Positions 1 through 6,083 of a stretch of DNA of 34,168 bases are shown piece by piece (positions within the stretch are counted from its first letter, which is position 1; the number at the start of each line of letters is the position of its first letter). This DNA is from a virus: positions 1 through 34,168 of the IMG/VR virus record IMGVR_UViG_3300034102_003761. The stretch is one strand, 5' to 3'. The notes beneath the pieces were generated by a model. That model ran no database searches. It saw only the letters and a program-made list of their open reading frames with translations, and was not told where the DNA came from. Made by a program: the position numbers and the translations under genes.

Positions 1-159
1 ATCACCGTCCTCGTCCACCTCGCCGATGGCGAAGTCTGGACCGGCTTTCTCGACGCCGACACCTGGCGCTATGTCAGCGGCGACCGCATCGAAGCCGCAG
101 TCCTCCACTGGGCCGACTTTCCGCCACCGCCAACCGCCAAGCCCAAACCCACCAAATGA
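1..159 (+). CDS. DUF551-like protein, C-terminal part (cut by window edge)
   Basis: Frame 1 is open from the first base to TGA at 157-159, giving 52 residues with no visible start. The pattern of a VLVHLADGEVWTGF strand followed by a tryptophan, then a closing LHWADFPPPP segment, matches the way DUF551 phage proteins end (dG-v...W...HWmpLPepP). DUF551 proteins are small phage proteins of unknown role, usually in early or accessory clusters. The stop overlaps the next ATG as ATGA, so it is translationally coupled to it. Family assignment is by pattern memory only. Confidence 0.6.
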   Translation: MTVLVHLADGEVWTGFLDADTWRYVSGDRIEAAVLHWADFPPPPTAKPKPTK

Positions 160-416
160 AAAACTCCATCGACCCCACCATCGCCTGTCCCGCCTGCCGC
201 CGCGAGTGGCAGGACCACCCCGGCGTCGCGCATTGTTGCCGACTCGCCACCGAGTTAGCCGCCAGCCTACGCGCCATCCTCACCTATGTCCGCCCGCCCG
301 AATACACCCGCGACATCGGCGAGCAGGAAATCTACTTCGACCTCATGGAAAACGCCCGCCGCCTCGTCGTCAAAGCCGGGCACTTCCAAAACCTCCCACC
401 GGAACCCCACCTATGA
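156..416 (+). CDS. Small hypothetical phage protein with CxxC motif (86 aa)
   Basis: The ATG overlaps the upstream stop (ATGA at 156-159) and the stop overlaps the next ATG (413-416), which fixes both ends. The N-terminal part holds CPAC (residues 11-14 region) and a later HCC, suggesting a small metal-binding site. The remainder is predicted mainly helical (TELAASLRAIL, then YFDLMENARRLV). I do not recognise the family. Its position in a chain of coupled small genes before terL suggests an early accessory role. Confidence 0.75.
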   Translation: MKNSIDPTIACPACRREWQDHPGVAHCCRLATELAASLRAILTYVRPPEYTRDIGEQEIYFDLMENARRLVVKAGHFQNLPPEPHL

Positions 417-604
417 GCGACACCCCCGAAACCGACAAACTCCTGGCCGATTGGCTGAAAGGCCGCAGCAAAAAGATCCCGGATTTCGCCGCCCTCGCCC
501 GGCGGCTGGAGCGCGAACGCGACGCAGCGCGGGAGCAAGTGGAAGAACTCACAGCCGTCATCAAAGGGCTCCGCGCCATCATGCGCCAGGAGGGCGCGAA
601 ATGA
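413..604 (+). CDS. Small coiled-coil phage protein, MSDTPETD type (63 aa)
   Basis: Start is the ATG in the ATGA overlap at 413-416; the open frame extends upstream but this start keeps the coupled arrangement. It begins MSDTPETD and contains an arginine/glutamate-rich helix (RRLERERDAAREQVEEL) predicted to form a coiled coil. The first 24 bases of coding sequence nearly repeat those of the next gene, and the two proteins share the RR(L/M)ERERD(A/E)AR segment, so they are probably paralogues. Function unknown. Proteins starting TPETD with an ERERDEAR helix are, from memory, common in phage early regions. Confidence 0.75.
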   Translation: MSDTPETDKLLADWLKGRSKKIPDFAALARRLERERDAAREQVEELTAVIKGLRAIMRQEGAK

Positions 605-975
605 GCGACACCCCTGAGACGGACGCCAAAGTTTCCGGACACATTGGATTCTATTCGTGTGCAACGGTTCCCGCTGAATTGTGCCGCCGCATGGAGCGCG
701 AGCGCGACGAGGCGCGGGCAGATTTAGAGTTTCGGCGTGGGCTTGACGGGGCGAGAACGGCGTTTGTTGTTGAAGCAAGGCGCGAGCGCGACGAGGCGAG
801 GCAGCAATACGACGACCTTGCAACCGAGCATGTGCTGGCAGTCAATAAACTCGCCGAAGAGCGCGACGCAGCGCGGGAGCTGGCACAGCAAATGTCGGAG
901 TCCAACCAAGTGCTCATGGCGGATGTTCGCTTTTACCGAAACGCATGGGAGCAACGCAGGGAAGCCGCCAAATGA
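601..975 (+). CDS. Coiled-coil phage protein, MSDTPETD paralogue (124 aa)
   Basis: Starts at the ATG of the ATGA overlap with the preceding gene (601-604) and ends in an ATGA overlap with the next (972-975). It begins MSDTPETD, then VPAELCRRMERERDEAR. The (R/E)ERD(E/A)AR motif recurs three times (about residues 34-40, 61-67 and 86-92), giving a long charged coiled coil. It is a longer relative of the 63-aa upstream protein, apparently grown by repetition of the helix. Function is not recognised; a structural or adaptor role in early phage development is a guess. Confidence 0.75.
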   Translation: MSDTPETDAKVSGHIGFYSCATVPAELCRRMERERDEARADLEFRRGLDGARTAFVVEARRERDEARQQYDDLATEHVLAVNKLAEERDAARELAQQMSESNQVLMADVRFYRNAWEQRREAAK

Positions 976-1202
976 CCTGCCCCACCTGCCAAGCCCAGAC
1001 CAGCGTGGCCGCTTGCCGGACGGAGGGGCATCGAGTCCACCGCCTGCGCGAGTGCCCCGCCGGGCACCGCTTTTACACCTTTGAAGCGCCCGCAACAGGG
1101 CGGTATCCGTGGCCTAAAAAACCAGCCAGCAAACGCTACAAGCCCAAGCCCAAGCCCCCCAGCCGTTGGCTCACCCGCATCGCCGCCTTCGTTTCCGCAT
1201 GA
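972..1202 (+). CDS. NrdR-like zinc-ribbon protein (76 aa)
   Basis: Translation is fixed by ATGA overlaps on both sides. Residues 1-40 carry CPTC near the start, then RLRECPAGHRFYTFE, with H at the last expected ligand position. This closely follows the N-terminal zinc ribbon of NrdR (CPxC...RRRRECxxCxxRFTTYE) and of small phage transcription factors of the Ogr/Delta type. The NrdR ATP-cone is absent; instead there is a basic, proline-rich tail (about residues 49-66) suited to nucleic-acid contact. Likely a small DNA-binding regulator. The fold is inferred from motif spacing; the target is unknown. Confidence 0.6.
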   Translation: MTCPTCQAQTSVAACRTEGHRVHRLRECPAGHRFYTFEAPATGRYPWPKKPASKRYKPKPKPPSRWLTRIAAFVSA

Positions 1203-1333
1203 CATACCTTGAAGAATTCCAAAACGACATCAAGCGCCATGGCCTATCCGAATATCGCGGCCCCTACCGCGACTTGATCCGCATCATCGTCAACATTCGC
1301 CTCCGCCGCCTCCTGCAATCCCTAAAGCCATGA
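1199..1333 (+). CDS. Small hypothetical protein (44 aa)
   Basis: A short ORF fills the space between two coupled genes: ATG in the ATGA overlap at 1199-1202, stop in the ATGA overlap at 1330-1333. The product starts MTYLEEFQNDIKRHG and ends in a basic amphipathic helix (RDLIRIIVNIRLRRLLQ). Both overlaps match the pattern of every neighbouring gene, which is the main support for it being translated. No family recognised. Confidence 0.65.
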   Translation: MTYLEEFQNDIKRHGLSEYRGPYRDLIRIIVNIRLRRLLQSLKP

Positions 1334-1536
1334 ACTCCCTCCGCGACTACCTCACCGCCCGCCGGTTCGATCCCGACCACGCCCTCAATCTCCTCCAAGA
1401 CCACGGCATCATCTCCGACCTCTGCATTACCCCCGAAGATGTCGGCGACGCCGGAAAGGCCGTGGCCTGGTTGAGCCTCCGCGAATCCGAACTCAAATCC
1501 TCCTCTGTGCCCTCTGTGTCCTCTGTGGTCAAATGA
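1330..1536 (+). CDS. Small protein upstream of terL, C-terminus supplied by an interspersed repeat (68 aa)
   Basis: Start is in the ATGA overlap at 1330-1333 and the stop is in the ATGA overlap with terL at 1533-1536. The body (residues 1-54) is a helical domain beginning MNSLRDYLTARRFDPDHAL. The last residues (SSSVPSVSSVVK) are encoded by the CTCTGTGTC repeat at 1490-1534, which also occurs at 3957-4000 and 4779-4812. The native end of the protein was therefore probably replaced by the repeat. Its place just before terL is where a small terminase subunit often sits, but I see no small-terminase signature. Confidence 0.65.
   Translation: MNSLRDYLTARRFDPDHALNLLQDHGIISDLCITPEDVGDAGKAVAWLSLRESELKSSSVPSVSSVVK
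1490..1534 (+). repeat. Interspersed repeat copy 1 (9-base period, CTCTGTGTC)
   Basis: About 45 bases beginning AACTCAAATCCTCC, then three imperfect units of CTCTGTG(T/C)C ending CTGTGGTCAAAT. Copy 2 at 3957-4000 shares the same flank and core. It lies inside the 3' end of the 68-aa gene and reaches the terL start codon. Confidence 0.85.
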
Positions 1537-3236
1537 TCCCCCAAACCCCCAACCCCGTCATCCCCTCCATCGAAGTCGAAGGCCGCCGCGCCGATGGCTC
1601 CTTCGTTGTCCGCTACCGAGGCCAAAAGCTCGCCGCCACCGAGGCTCAACTTCTCGCCATCCACCGCGAGCGCGAGGAGCAAATCGCCCGCATGGTCGAA
1701 GACCCGTGGCGCTACGGCTGGCTGAACCCCGCCTGGCAGCGAGCCGATTCCGCCTACGACAGCCTCCGCGAGAAATTCCCCAAAGGCGTCACCGAACTCC
1801 TCATCCTCGGCGGCAACCGCTCCGGCAAGTCCCGCTACTTCGCCCGCCGCGCCATGCAGCACCTCGTCGAAAAGCCCGGCGCAAAAGTCTGGTGCCTCCA
1901 ATCCACCGAAGCCGCCAGCATCCAAAACCAACAGCCCTATTTGTGGGAGTATCTTCCGAAGGAATGGAAGCCCTCGGCCTCCGGCAAACTCAAAAAAGGG
2001 GCCGTCGCCAACATCACCTATTCGCAGAAAGGCGGCTTCACCGAAAACTCCTTCGTCCTGCCGAATGGCTCCCAATGCTGGTTCAAGTTCTACAGCATGG
2101 ATGTCACCTCCATAGAAGGGGCTGAGTTAAATTTTTGTTGGGCAGACGAGCTGGTAACCCCTGACTGGTTGGAAGCCCTTCGTTTTAGGCTACTTACACG
2201 CGACGGCGAACTCGGCATCGGCTTTACTCCCGTCGAGGGCTACACCACCACCGTCAAAGAATACCTCGATGGCGCGAAGACCTTGGAAGAATGCCCCGCC
2301 CCGCTCCTTCCCCGCTACCGCGACGGCCACCTCCTCGGCGTCGAGAGCGTCCCCCGCATCCAGCAATGCGCCCGCTCGAAGGCCCGTGTCGTTTATTTCC
2401 ACACCGCCGACAACCCCTACGGAAACCCCGAGGCCATGGAAACCGAACTCCGAGGCAGCAACCGCGAGCGAATCTTGATGCGAGCCTACGGCGTCCCCAC
2501 CAAAGCGCGGATGTCCATGTTCCCGAAATTCCGCGAGAATGTGCATGTCGTCCCTCACGACAAAATTCCCACAGCGGGAACCGTCTTCCATTTCGTCGAT
2601 CCCGGCGAAGGGAAAACTTGGGCCATGTTGTGGATTCGATTTTCCCCCGATGGCCGGTGCTGGATTTACCGCGAGTTTCCCGACCAGCTCGACTACATCG
2701 AAGGCGTCGGCTACCCCGGCCCGTGGGCCGAAGCCGATGGCAAGCTGCAAGACGGACGCCCCGGCCCCGCGCAAAAAGCCTGCGCCGGGTTTGGCTTCGA
2801 GGACTACAAGCGCCTCATCGAAGCCGCCGAGAAAGCCGACTCCGCCGAGCCCGCCGAGCGTTGGATGGATTCCCGCTACGGCAACACCCCCACCATGACG
2901 CACGAAGGCGTGCGAACTTTGATCGAGCAATGCAGCGAGCGCATCGGCCTCGACTTCCGCGCCACCAGCGGCCAAGCCATCGTCGAAGGCGTCACCCTCA
3001 TCAACGACTGGCTCGCCTACAACGACGAAGCCCCCGTCGATGCCCTCAACTCCCCCCGCCTCTACATCTCCGAGCGTTGCCAAAACCTCATCTACGCCCT
3101 CAAGACCTGGACCGGCAGCGACGGCAAACGCGGTGCAACAAAAGACTGGATTGATATTTGTCGCTATATTGCGCTCTCCGGCGTCGAATACGAAGACCCC
3201 GCCTCCCTCCGCACCCGAGGAGGCGGGTGTTATTGA
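1533..3236 (+). CDS. terL: Terminase large subunit (567 aa)
   Basis: ATP-driven motor and nuclease that cuts concatemeric DNA and pumps it through the portal into the prohead. The Walker A loop is GGNRSGKS (residues 93-100). The Walker B strand ends in acidic residues within ELNFCWADE (198-206). The C-terminal RNase H-like nuclease domain opens with FHFVDPG (aspartate 356), and further acidic residues lie in WMDSRYG (about 443) and near KDWIDICRY. Length is in the normal 450-700 range. The start overlaps the previous stop (ATGA), and it is followed after three bases by the methyltransferase GTG. No small subunit is recognisable nearby. The stretch coding for Walker B (about 2107-2210) has visibly lower third-position G+C than the rest of the gene. 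Confidence 0.95.
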   Translation: MIPQTPNPVIPSIEVEGRRADGSFVVRYRGQKLAATEAQLLAIHREREEQIARMVEDPWRYGWLNPAWQRADSAYDSLREKFPKGVTELLILGGNRSGKSRYFARRAMQHLVEKPGAKVWCLQSTEAASIQNQQPYLWEYLPKEWKPSASGKLKKGAVANITYSQKGGFTENSFVLPNGSQCWFKFYSMDVTSIEGAELNFCWADELVTPDWLEALRFRLLTRDGELGIGFTPVEGYTTTVKEYLDGAKTLEECPAPLLPRYRDGHLLGVESVPRIQQCARSKARVVYFHTADNPYGNPEAMETELRGSNRERILMRAYGVPTKARMSMFPKFRENVHVVPHDKIPTAGTVFHFVDPGEGKTWAMLWIRFSPDGRCWIYREFPDQLDYIEGVGYPGPWAEADGKLQDGRPGPAQKACAGFGFEDYKRLIEAAEKADSAEPAERWMDSRYGNTPTMTHEGVRTLIEQCSERIGLDFRATSGQAIVEGVTLINDWLAYNDEAPVDALNSPRLYISERCQNLIYALKTWTGSDGKRGATKDWIDICRYIALSGVEYEDPASLRTRGGGCY

Positions 3237-3239
3237 TCT

Positions 3240-4025
3240 GTGAATGAGCTGGCACTTTTCGCAGGCGCTGGTGGAGGCATACTCGGAGGGAAACTCCTCG
3301 GCTGGCGAACCGTCTGCGCCGTCGAATGGGACGCCTACGCACGGGATGTTTTGGTCGCCCGGCAAAACGACGGATGCCTCGACCCGTTCCCGATCTGGGA
3401 TGATGTTCAGACCTTTGACGGACACCCATGGCAAGGCCGTATTGATGTCGTGTCTGGAGGCTTCCCTTGTCAGGACATCAGCGCCGCAGGCAAAGGAGCC
3501 GGAATCGAAGGTCAGCGAAGTGGAATGTGGAAACACATGGCACGAATTATCGGTGAAGTTCGACCCCGTTTCGTCTTCGTGGAAAACTCACCAATGCTTG
3601 TGGGAAGAGGTCTTGCCGTGGTCCTCGGTGATCTTGCCCAAATGGGGTTTGATGCGCGATGGGGAGTTGTGGGAGCGCACCACTGCGGCGCTCCCCACCG
3701 CCGCGACAGAATCTGGATTGTTGCCCACTCCAACAGCAACGGACTACAAGGGGGGGCGATCTCCAGAGGGGGCCGAAAAAGCTGGGAGAGGCCCAACAAA
3801 CGGACTTCGGGATTTTTGTCGCCTAGTGCTTGGGTGGAAGCGGCCAAAACCGGCGGCTTTGAAGTCACTCATGGGATGGCCGATTGGATGGACAGAATCC
3901 GCTGCATTGGCAACGGACAAGTTCCAGCAGTGGCTGCGCTCGCATGGGAAATCCTAAACTCAAATCCTCCCTCCGTGTCCTCTGTGTCCTCTGTGGTCAA
4001 TCCCTCCCTTGACTCCCTCCCGTAA
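3240..4025 (+). CDS. C5 cytosine DNA methyltransferase (261 aa, GTG start)
   Basis: Transfers a methyl group from S-adenosylmethionine to carbon 5 of cytosine, probably protecting phage DNA from host restriction. Motif I is LFAGAGG (residues 6-12), motif IV is GGFPCQDIS with catalytic Cys77, motif VI is ENS (115-117), motif VIII is HRRDR (153-157) and motif IX/X is GNGQVP (224-229). Only about 60 residues separate VIII from IX, so the target-recognition domain is unusually small; the enzyme is compact (typical 300-400). The last 21 or so residues (SVSSVSSVV region) are encoded by repeat copy 2. A 237-aa ORF in the +1 frame runs through most of the gene. GTG at 3240 follows a GAGGAGG run about 17 bases upstream. 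No cognate nuclease is visible, so it looks like an orphan enzyme. Confidence 0.92.
   Translation: MNELALFAGAGGGILGGKLLGWRTVCAVEWDAYARDVLVARQNDGCLDPFPIWDDVQTFDGHPWQGRIDVVSGGFPCQDISAAGKGAGIEGQRSGMWKHMARIIGEVRPRFVFVENSPMLVGRGLAVVLGDLAQMGFDARWGVVGAHHCGAPHRRDRIWIVAHSNSNGLQGGAISRGGRKSWERPNKRTSGFLSPSAWVEAAKTGGFEVTHGMADWMDRIRCIGNGQVPAVAALAWEILNSNPPSVSSVSSVVNPSLDSLP
3244..3957 (+). CDS. Overlapping ORF inside the methyltransferase gene, +1 frame (237 aa)
   Basis: ATG at 3244 opens a 714-base uninterrupted frame, shifted +1 relative to the methyltransferase and almost wholly contained in it. The product begins MSWHFSQALVEAYSEGNSS and ends with GWPIGWT and KFQQWLRSHGKS, with LPTPTATDYKG in between. 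I recall phage proteins of this pattern (SQAL-EAYSEG, WPTPTA-D, GWPIGWT, KFxxWL) annotated beside or across Dcm genes, which would argue for real translation. I cannot check that here. It has no methyltransferase motifs. The two starts are four bases apart and could share one ribosome-binding site. An alternative is a chance frame kept open by composition. Confidence 0.45.
   Translation: MSWHFSQALVEAYSEGNSSAGEPSAPSNGTPTHGMFWSPGKTTDASTRSRSGMMFRPLTDTHGKAVLMSCLEASLVRTSAPQAKEPESKVSEVECGNTWHELSVKFDPVSSSWKTHQCLWEEVLPWSSVILPKWGLMRDGELWERTTAALPTAATESGLLPTPTATDYKGGRSPEGAEKAGRGPTNGLRDFCRLVLGWKRPKPAALKSLMGWPIGWTESAALATDKFQQWLRSHGKS
3957..4000 (+). repeat. Interspersed repeat copy 2 (CTCTGTGTC type)
   Basis: Begins AACTCAAATCCTCC like copy 1, then (CTCCGTGTC)(CTCTGTGTC)(CTCTGTGGTC)AAT. 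It supplies the 3' end of the methyltransferase reading frame and starts at the stop codon of the overlapping ORF (TAA 3955-3957). Confidence 0.85.
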
Positions 4026-4028
4026 AAT
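4009..4028 (+). promoter_or_regulatory. TTGAC / C-rich / TAAAAT element before the HTH gene
   Basis: TTGACT at 4009-4014 is followed by CCCTCCCG and TAAAAT at 4023-4028, ten bases before the ATG at 4039. A near copy (TTGACA, CCCCTCCC, GATAAT) lies at 10558-10577, twelve bases before another ATG. The 8-base gap is too short for an ordinary sigma70 promoter, so the role is open. Confidence 0.3.
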
Positions 4029-4038
4029 CTCCCTATCC

Positions 4039-4191
4039 ATGAAACTACTCCGCCGCCGCGATGTCATGGCCCGTCTGGGCGTTTCCGCAAAGCAAATCAC
4101 CAAACTCATCGACTCCGGCATTCTCCGCCCGATTCGCCGACAAGGAGCCCGCGCCTGGTATCGCGCCGCCGACCTCGAAAAACTCGCATGA
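4039..4191 (+). CDS. MerR/AlpA-type helix-turn-helix protein (50 aa)
   Basis: I take the ATG at 4039 rather than the in-frame upstream start at 4009, because homology-like sequence begins at MKLLRRRDVMARLGVS. The first residues contain the helix-turn-helix (RRDVMARLGVSAKQITKLIDSG), followed by the wing (ILRPIRRQGARAWYR) and a closing helix (AADLEKLA). This is the layout of excisionase/AlpA-like and DNA-binding HTH_17 proteins. It could be a recombination directionality factor or a transcription regulator. It is distant from the integrase (about 26 kb in this linear view, closer if the genome is circular). The stop overlaps the next ATG (4188-4191). Confidence 0.8.
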   Translation: MKLLRRRDVMARLGVSAKQITKLIDSGILRPIRRQGARAWYRAADLEKLA

Positions 4192-4442
4192 GCACCAAAC
4201 GCACCGACAACCACGGCAGCCTGAGCCGCAACAAGAAAAAGGAAAAGGAAACGCACCCCACGCACAAAGGCTCCTGCACCATCGAAGGCCGCGAGTATTG
4301 GATCAGCGCGTATGTGAACGAAAGCCGCGACAGCGGAGAAAAGTATTTCAAGCTCTACTTCGAGCCCAAGAAGCCCCGCGAGGATTCCCCCGCCGAGCCG
4401 CATTCCGCCTCGCTCTCTGAGTCTCCAGACATTCCCTTTTGA
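4188..4442 (+). CDS. Conserved small phage protein, EYWISAYV motif (84 aa)
   Basis: ATGA overlap with the HTH gene fixes the start. The N-terminus is lysine-rich (NKKKEKETHPTHKGSCTI), followed by EGREYWISAYVNE and EKYFKLYFEPKK, a short beta-rich domain. From memory this matches a widespread family with the pattern H-P-x-x-x-G-S-x-x-x-x-G-x-E-Y-W-(I/L)-S, found in phages and mobile elements near single-stranded DNA-binding or recombination genes. A nucleic-acid-related role is possible but not shown. The proline/serine-rich tail looks disordered. Confidence 0.7.
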   Translation: MSTKRTDNHGSLSRNKKKEKETHPTHKGSCTIEGREYWISAYVNESRDSGEKYFKLYFEPKKPREDSPAEPHSASLSESPDIPF

Positions 4443-4444
4443 GT

Positions 4445-4681
4445 ATGACCGCCGAGGAACAATCCGCCGCCTGGTGCGTGCCGCCCGAGGAAATCTGGTT
4501 TCGCGCCGTGCTCCTAAAAATCACCGACGCCATCGAGGACGCCGCCGAAATCACCTGTATGCCGCAGACCGCGCAGAATCCCGGCCTCCTCGCCCACAGC
4601 GCCGGTGGCCTCGAAGCCCTCCGCACCCTCCGCGAAGAAATCGAGCGCACCCGCTCCGAGGCTTTCCAAGCGAAGAAATAA
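4445..4681 (+). CDS. Small hypothetical phage protein (78 aa)
   Basis: ATG at 4445 lies two bases after the upstream stop; an in-frame TTG at 4439 overlapping that stop (TTGA) is an alternative start that adds two residues. The product is helical: VPPEEIWFRAVLLKITDAIEDAAE, then NPGLLAHSAGGLEALRTLREEIERT. I recall a similar phrase (PGLLAHSAGGIxALKxLR) in small phage proteins of unknown role. It is the last gene before a 325-base non-coding spacer with a strong inverted repeat, so the early transcription unit may end here. Confidence 0.7.
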   Translation: MTAEEQSAAWCVPPEEIWFRAVLLKITDAIEDAAEITCMPQTAQNPGLLAHSAGGLEALRTLREEIERTRSEAFQAKK

Positions 4682-4705
4682 TCATTTTCCCGACGCCGGG
4701 AAAAC

Positions 4706-4770
4706 GACCGGCCTAAGTGGGGGAGGCGTGCTGTGCCTCCCTTAAACCGCTCACCACCTCTAGGCCGGTC
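4706..4770. terminator. Nested inverted repeats after the early genes
   Basis: GACCGGCCTA (4706-4715) pairs perfectly with TAGGCCGGTC (4761-4770). Inside it GGGAGGC (4721-4727) pairs with GCCTCCC (4735-4741) around a 7-base loop. The structure sits 25 bases after the last early gene. There is no U-run directly after, so a factor-dependent terminator, RNA-processing site, packaging signal or protein-binding cruciform are all possible. Confidence 0.45.
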
Positions 4771-4778
4771 AACTTCCC

Positions 4779-4812
4779 CCTCTCCGTGCTCTCTGTGTCC
4801 TCTGTGGTCAAA
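4779..4812 (+). repeat. Interspersed repeat copy 3 (CTCTGTGTC type)
   Basis: CCTCTCCGTG, CTCTCTGTGTC and CTCTGTGGTCAAAT in the intergenic spacer. It shares the 3' core of copies 1 and 2 but lacks their AACTCAAATCC flank. Confidence 0.8.
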
Positions 4813-4823
4813 TCTTTTTAGCC

Positions 4824-4863
4824 CCCGTTAGCACCCATTAGCTCCCGTTAGCGCCCATTGCGC
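4824..4863 (+). repeat. 20-base tandem repeat, CCCGTTAGC/CCCATTAGC type
   Basis: Two 20-base units (4824-4843 and 4844-4863), each built from two 10-base subunits CCCGTTAGC(A/G) and CCCATT(A/G)(G/C)... directly after repeat copy 3. The remaining spacer to 5006 has only short GC-rich inverted repeats (for example CTGC/GCAG and CTCCG/CGGAG) and no gene that I can support. Confidence 0.7.
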
Positions 4864-5006
4864 CAGCACCCCCTTCCGCTTCCTGCATTTCGCAGGCATT
4901 TCCTTTCGCAAGCGAGGGCTGAACTGCTCGCCGCGACTCCGTGGAAACCGTGCGGAGCCGCATAAACCCTCAGTTCTGACACCGCGACTTGGACGCACCA
5001 CAAACC

Positions 5007-6047
5007 ATGGACCAGACAGAATCAGCATTCAGCATCGGCGAAGTCATCGACGCGCTGGGAGTCACCCTCCCCACCGTGGATGAGACATCTCCGGCGGCCC
5101 CCGAGGCCGACCAGGAAGCAATCGCGGATGAGACCCCTGACACCCCAACCGAAGAAACCGAGACCGAAGATTCCCCCGAAGATCCGTCCGATTCGTCTGA
5201 TCCGTCCGACGAAGCCGACGACGAGGAAACCGACGCCGACACCGACGACGAAGACCCCGACGAGGAGCCTGTAGAAGCCGAACCCGCCGCCGTGAGGAAA
5301 CTCACCAAGCGAGTGGACAAGCTCACCGCCCGCGCCAAAAGCGCCGAGGAGCAAGCCAACACGCTGCAAGCCGAACTCGCCGCCGCCCGGGATGCGCTGA
5401 CCAAAGCTCAGCCCATCGTGCTGCAAGACGCTGCCGACCCACTCGGCGATGTCCTCACCGCCGAAATCCTCGAAAGCCGCCTCGCCGCCGCCAACACCGT
5501 CCTCGACAATGTGCCCGACCTCATTGCCAAGGCCGATATGGAAGGCGAAGTGGAAGTGCCCATGGGAGACGGCAGCACCCGCAAGTTCACGAAGCAAGAG
5601 CTTCAAGAGCGCCTGCGAGTCGCCCGCCAAATCCTTAGGGCCGAGCCCGCCCGCCGGAACTACCTCGCCCAGCGCGAGACCTTCCAGCACGAAGCCCGGC
5701 AAGTTTATCCCGAGCTTTTCCAAGACGAATCCCCGGCCCGCAAGATGATGCTCTCCACGCTGCAAGCGTATCCCGGCATCGCCAAGCTCCCGAATCTCGA
5801 ACTCATCATCGGCGACGCCATTCGCGGCCAAGCCCTCCGCTTCCAGCAAGCCGAGGCCATGGCCAAAAAATCCGCAGCGGCCAAGCCAAAAGCTCCCGCC
5901 GCTCCCGCGAAAACCGCCGTCGCTCCCAAGGTTGTCAGCCCATCAGCCGCCCCGAAAACCAAGTCCAAAGCCGACCCGCTCGATCTGTTGAAGAAGTCCG
6001 GAAACCGTGATGCCGCCGAGAATTTCGTCGCCTCACTTTTCAACTAA
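5007..6047 (+). CDS. Putative capsid scaffolding protein (346 aa)
   Basis: Likely guides prohead assembly and is then released or cleaved. Residues about 25-90 form a strongly acidic, disordered stretch (runs of D, E, S, P, T). Residues about 95-135 are a coiled coil (RKLTKRVDKLTARAKSAEEQ). A mixed helical domain with GDGSTRKFTKQELQERLR follows, and a lysine/alanine/proline-rich C-terminus closes it. The acidic start, coiled coil, basic tail and position directly before the major capsid gene are what scaffolds look like. I take ATG 5007 over an in-frame TTG at 4989. Function is assigned from composition and context, not from a recognised domain. Confidence 0.7.
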   Translation: MDQTESAFSIGEVIDALGVTLPTVDETSPAAPEADQEAIADETPDTPTEETETEDSPEDPSDSSDPSDEADDEETDADTDDEDPDEEPVEAEPAAVRKLTKRVDKLTARAKSAEEQANTLQAELAAARDALTKAQPIVLQDAADPLGDVLTAEILESRLAAANTVLDNVPDLIAKADMEGEVEVPMGDGSTRKFTKQELQERLRVARQILRAEPARRNYLAQRETFQHEARQVYPELFQDESPARKMMLSTLQAYPGIAKLPNLELIIGDAIRGQALRFQQAEAMAKKSAAAKPKAPAAPAKTAVAPKVVSPSAAPKTKSKADPLDLLKKSGNRDAAENFVASLFN

Positions 6048-6083
6048 CCCAACCCAAAAACTCAAACCCCCAAAACTAACACT

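Noticed and set aside
1330-1536. Small terminase subunit
   Set aside because: Position fits, but it is very short, ends in repeat-derived sequence and shows no HTH or oligomerisation pattern.
4188-4442. Single-stranded DNA-binding protein
   Set aside because: The EYWIS motif family only recalls neighbours of SSB genes; no OB-fold pattern is visible.
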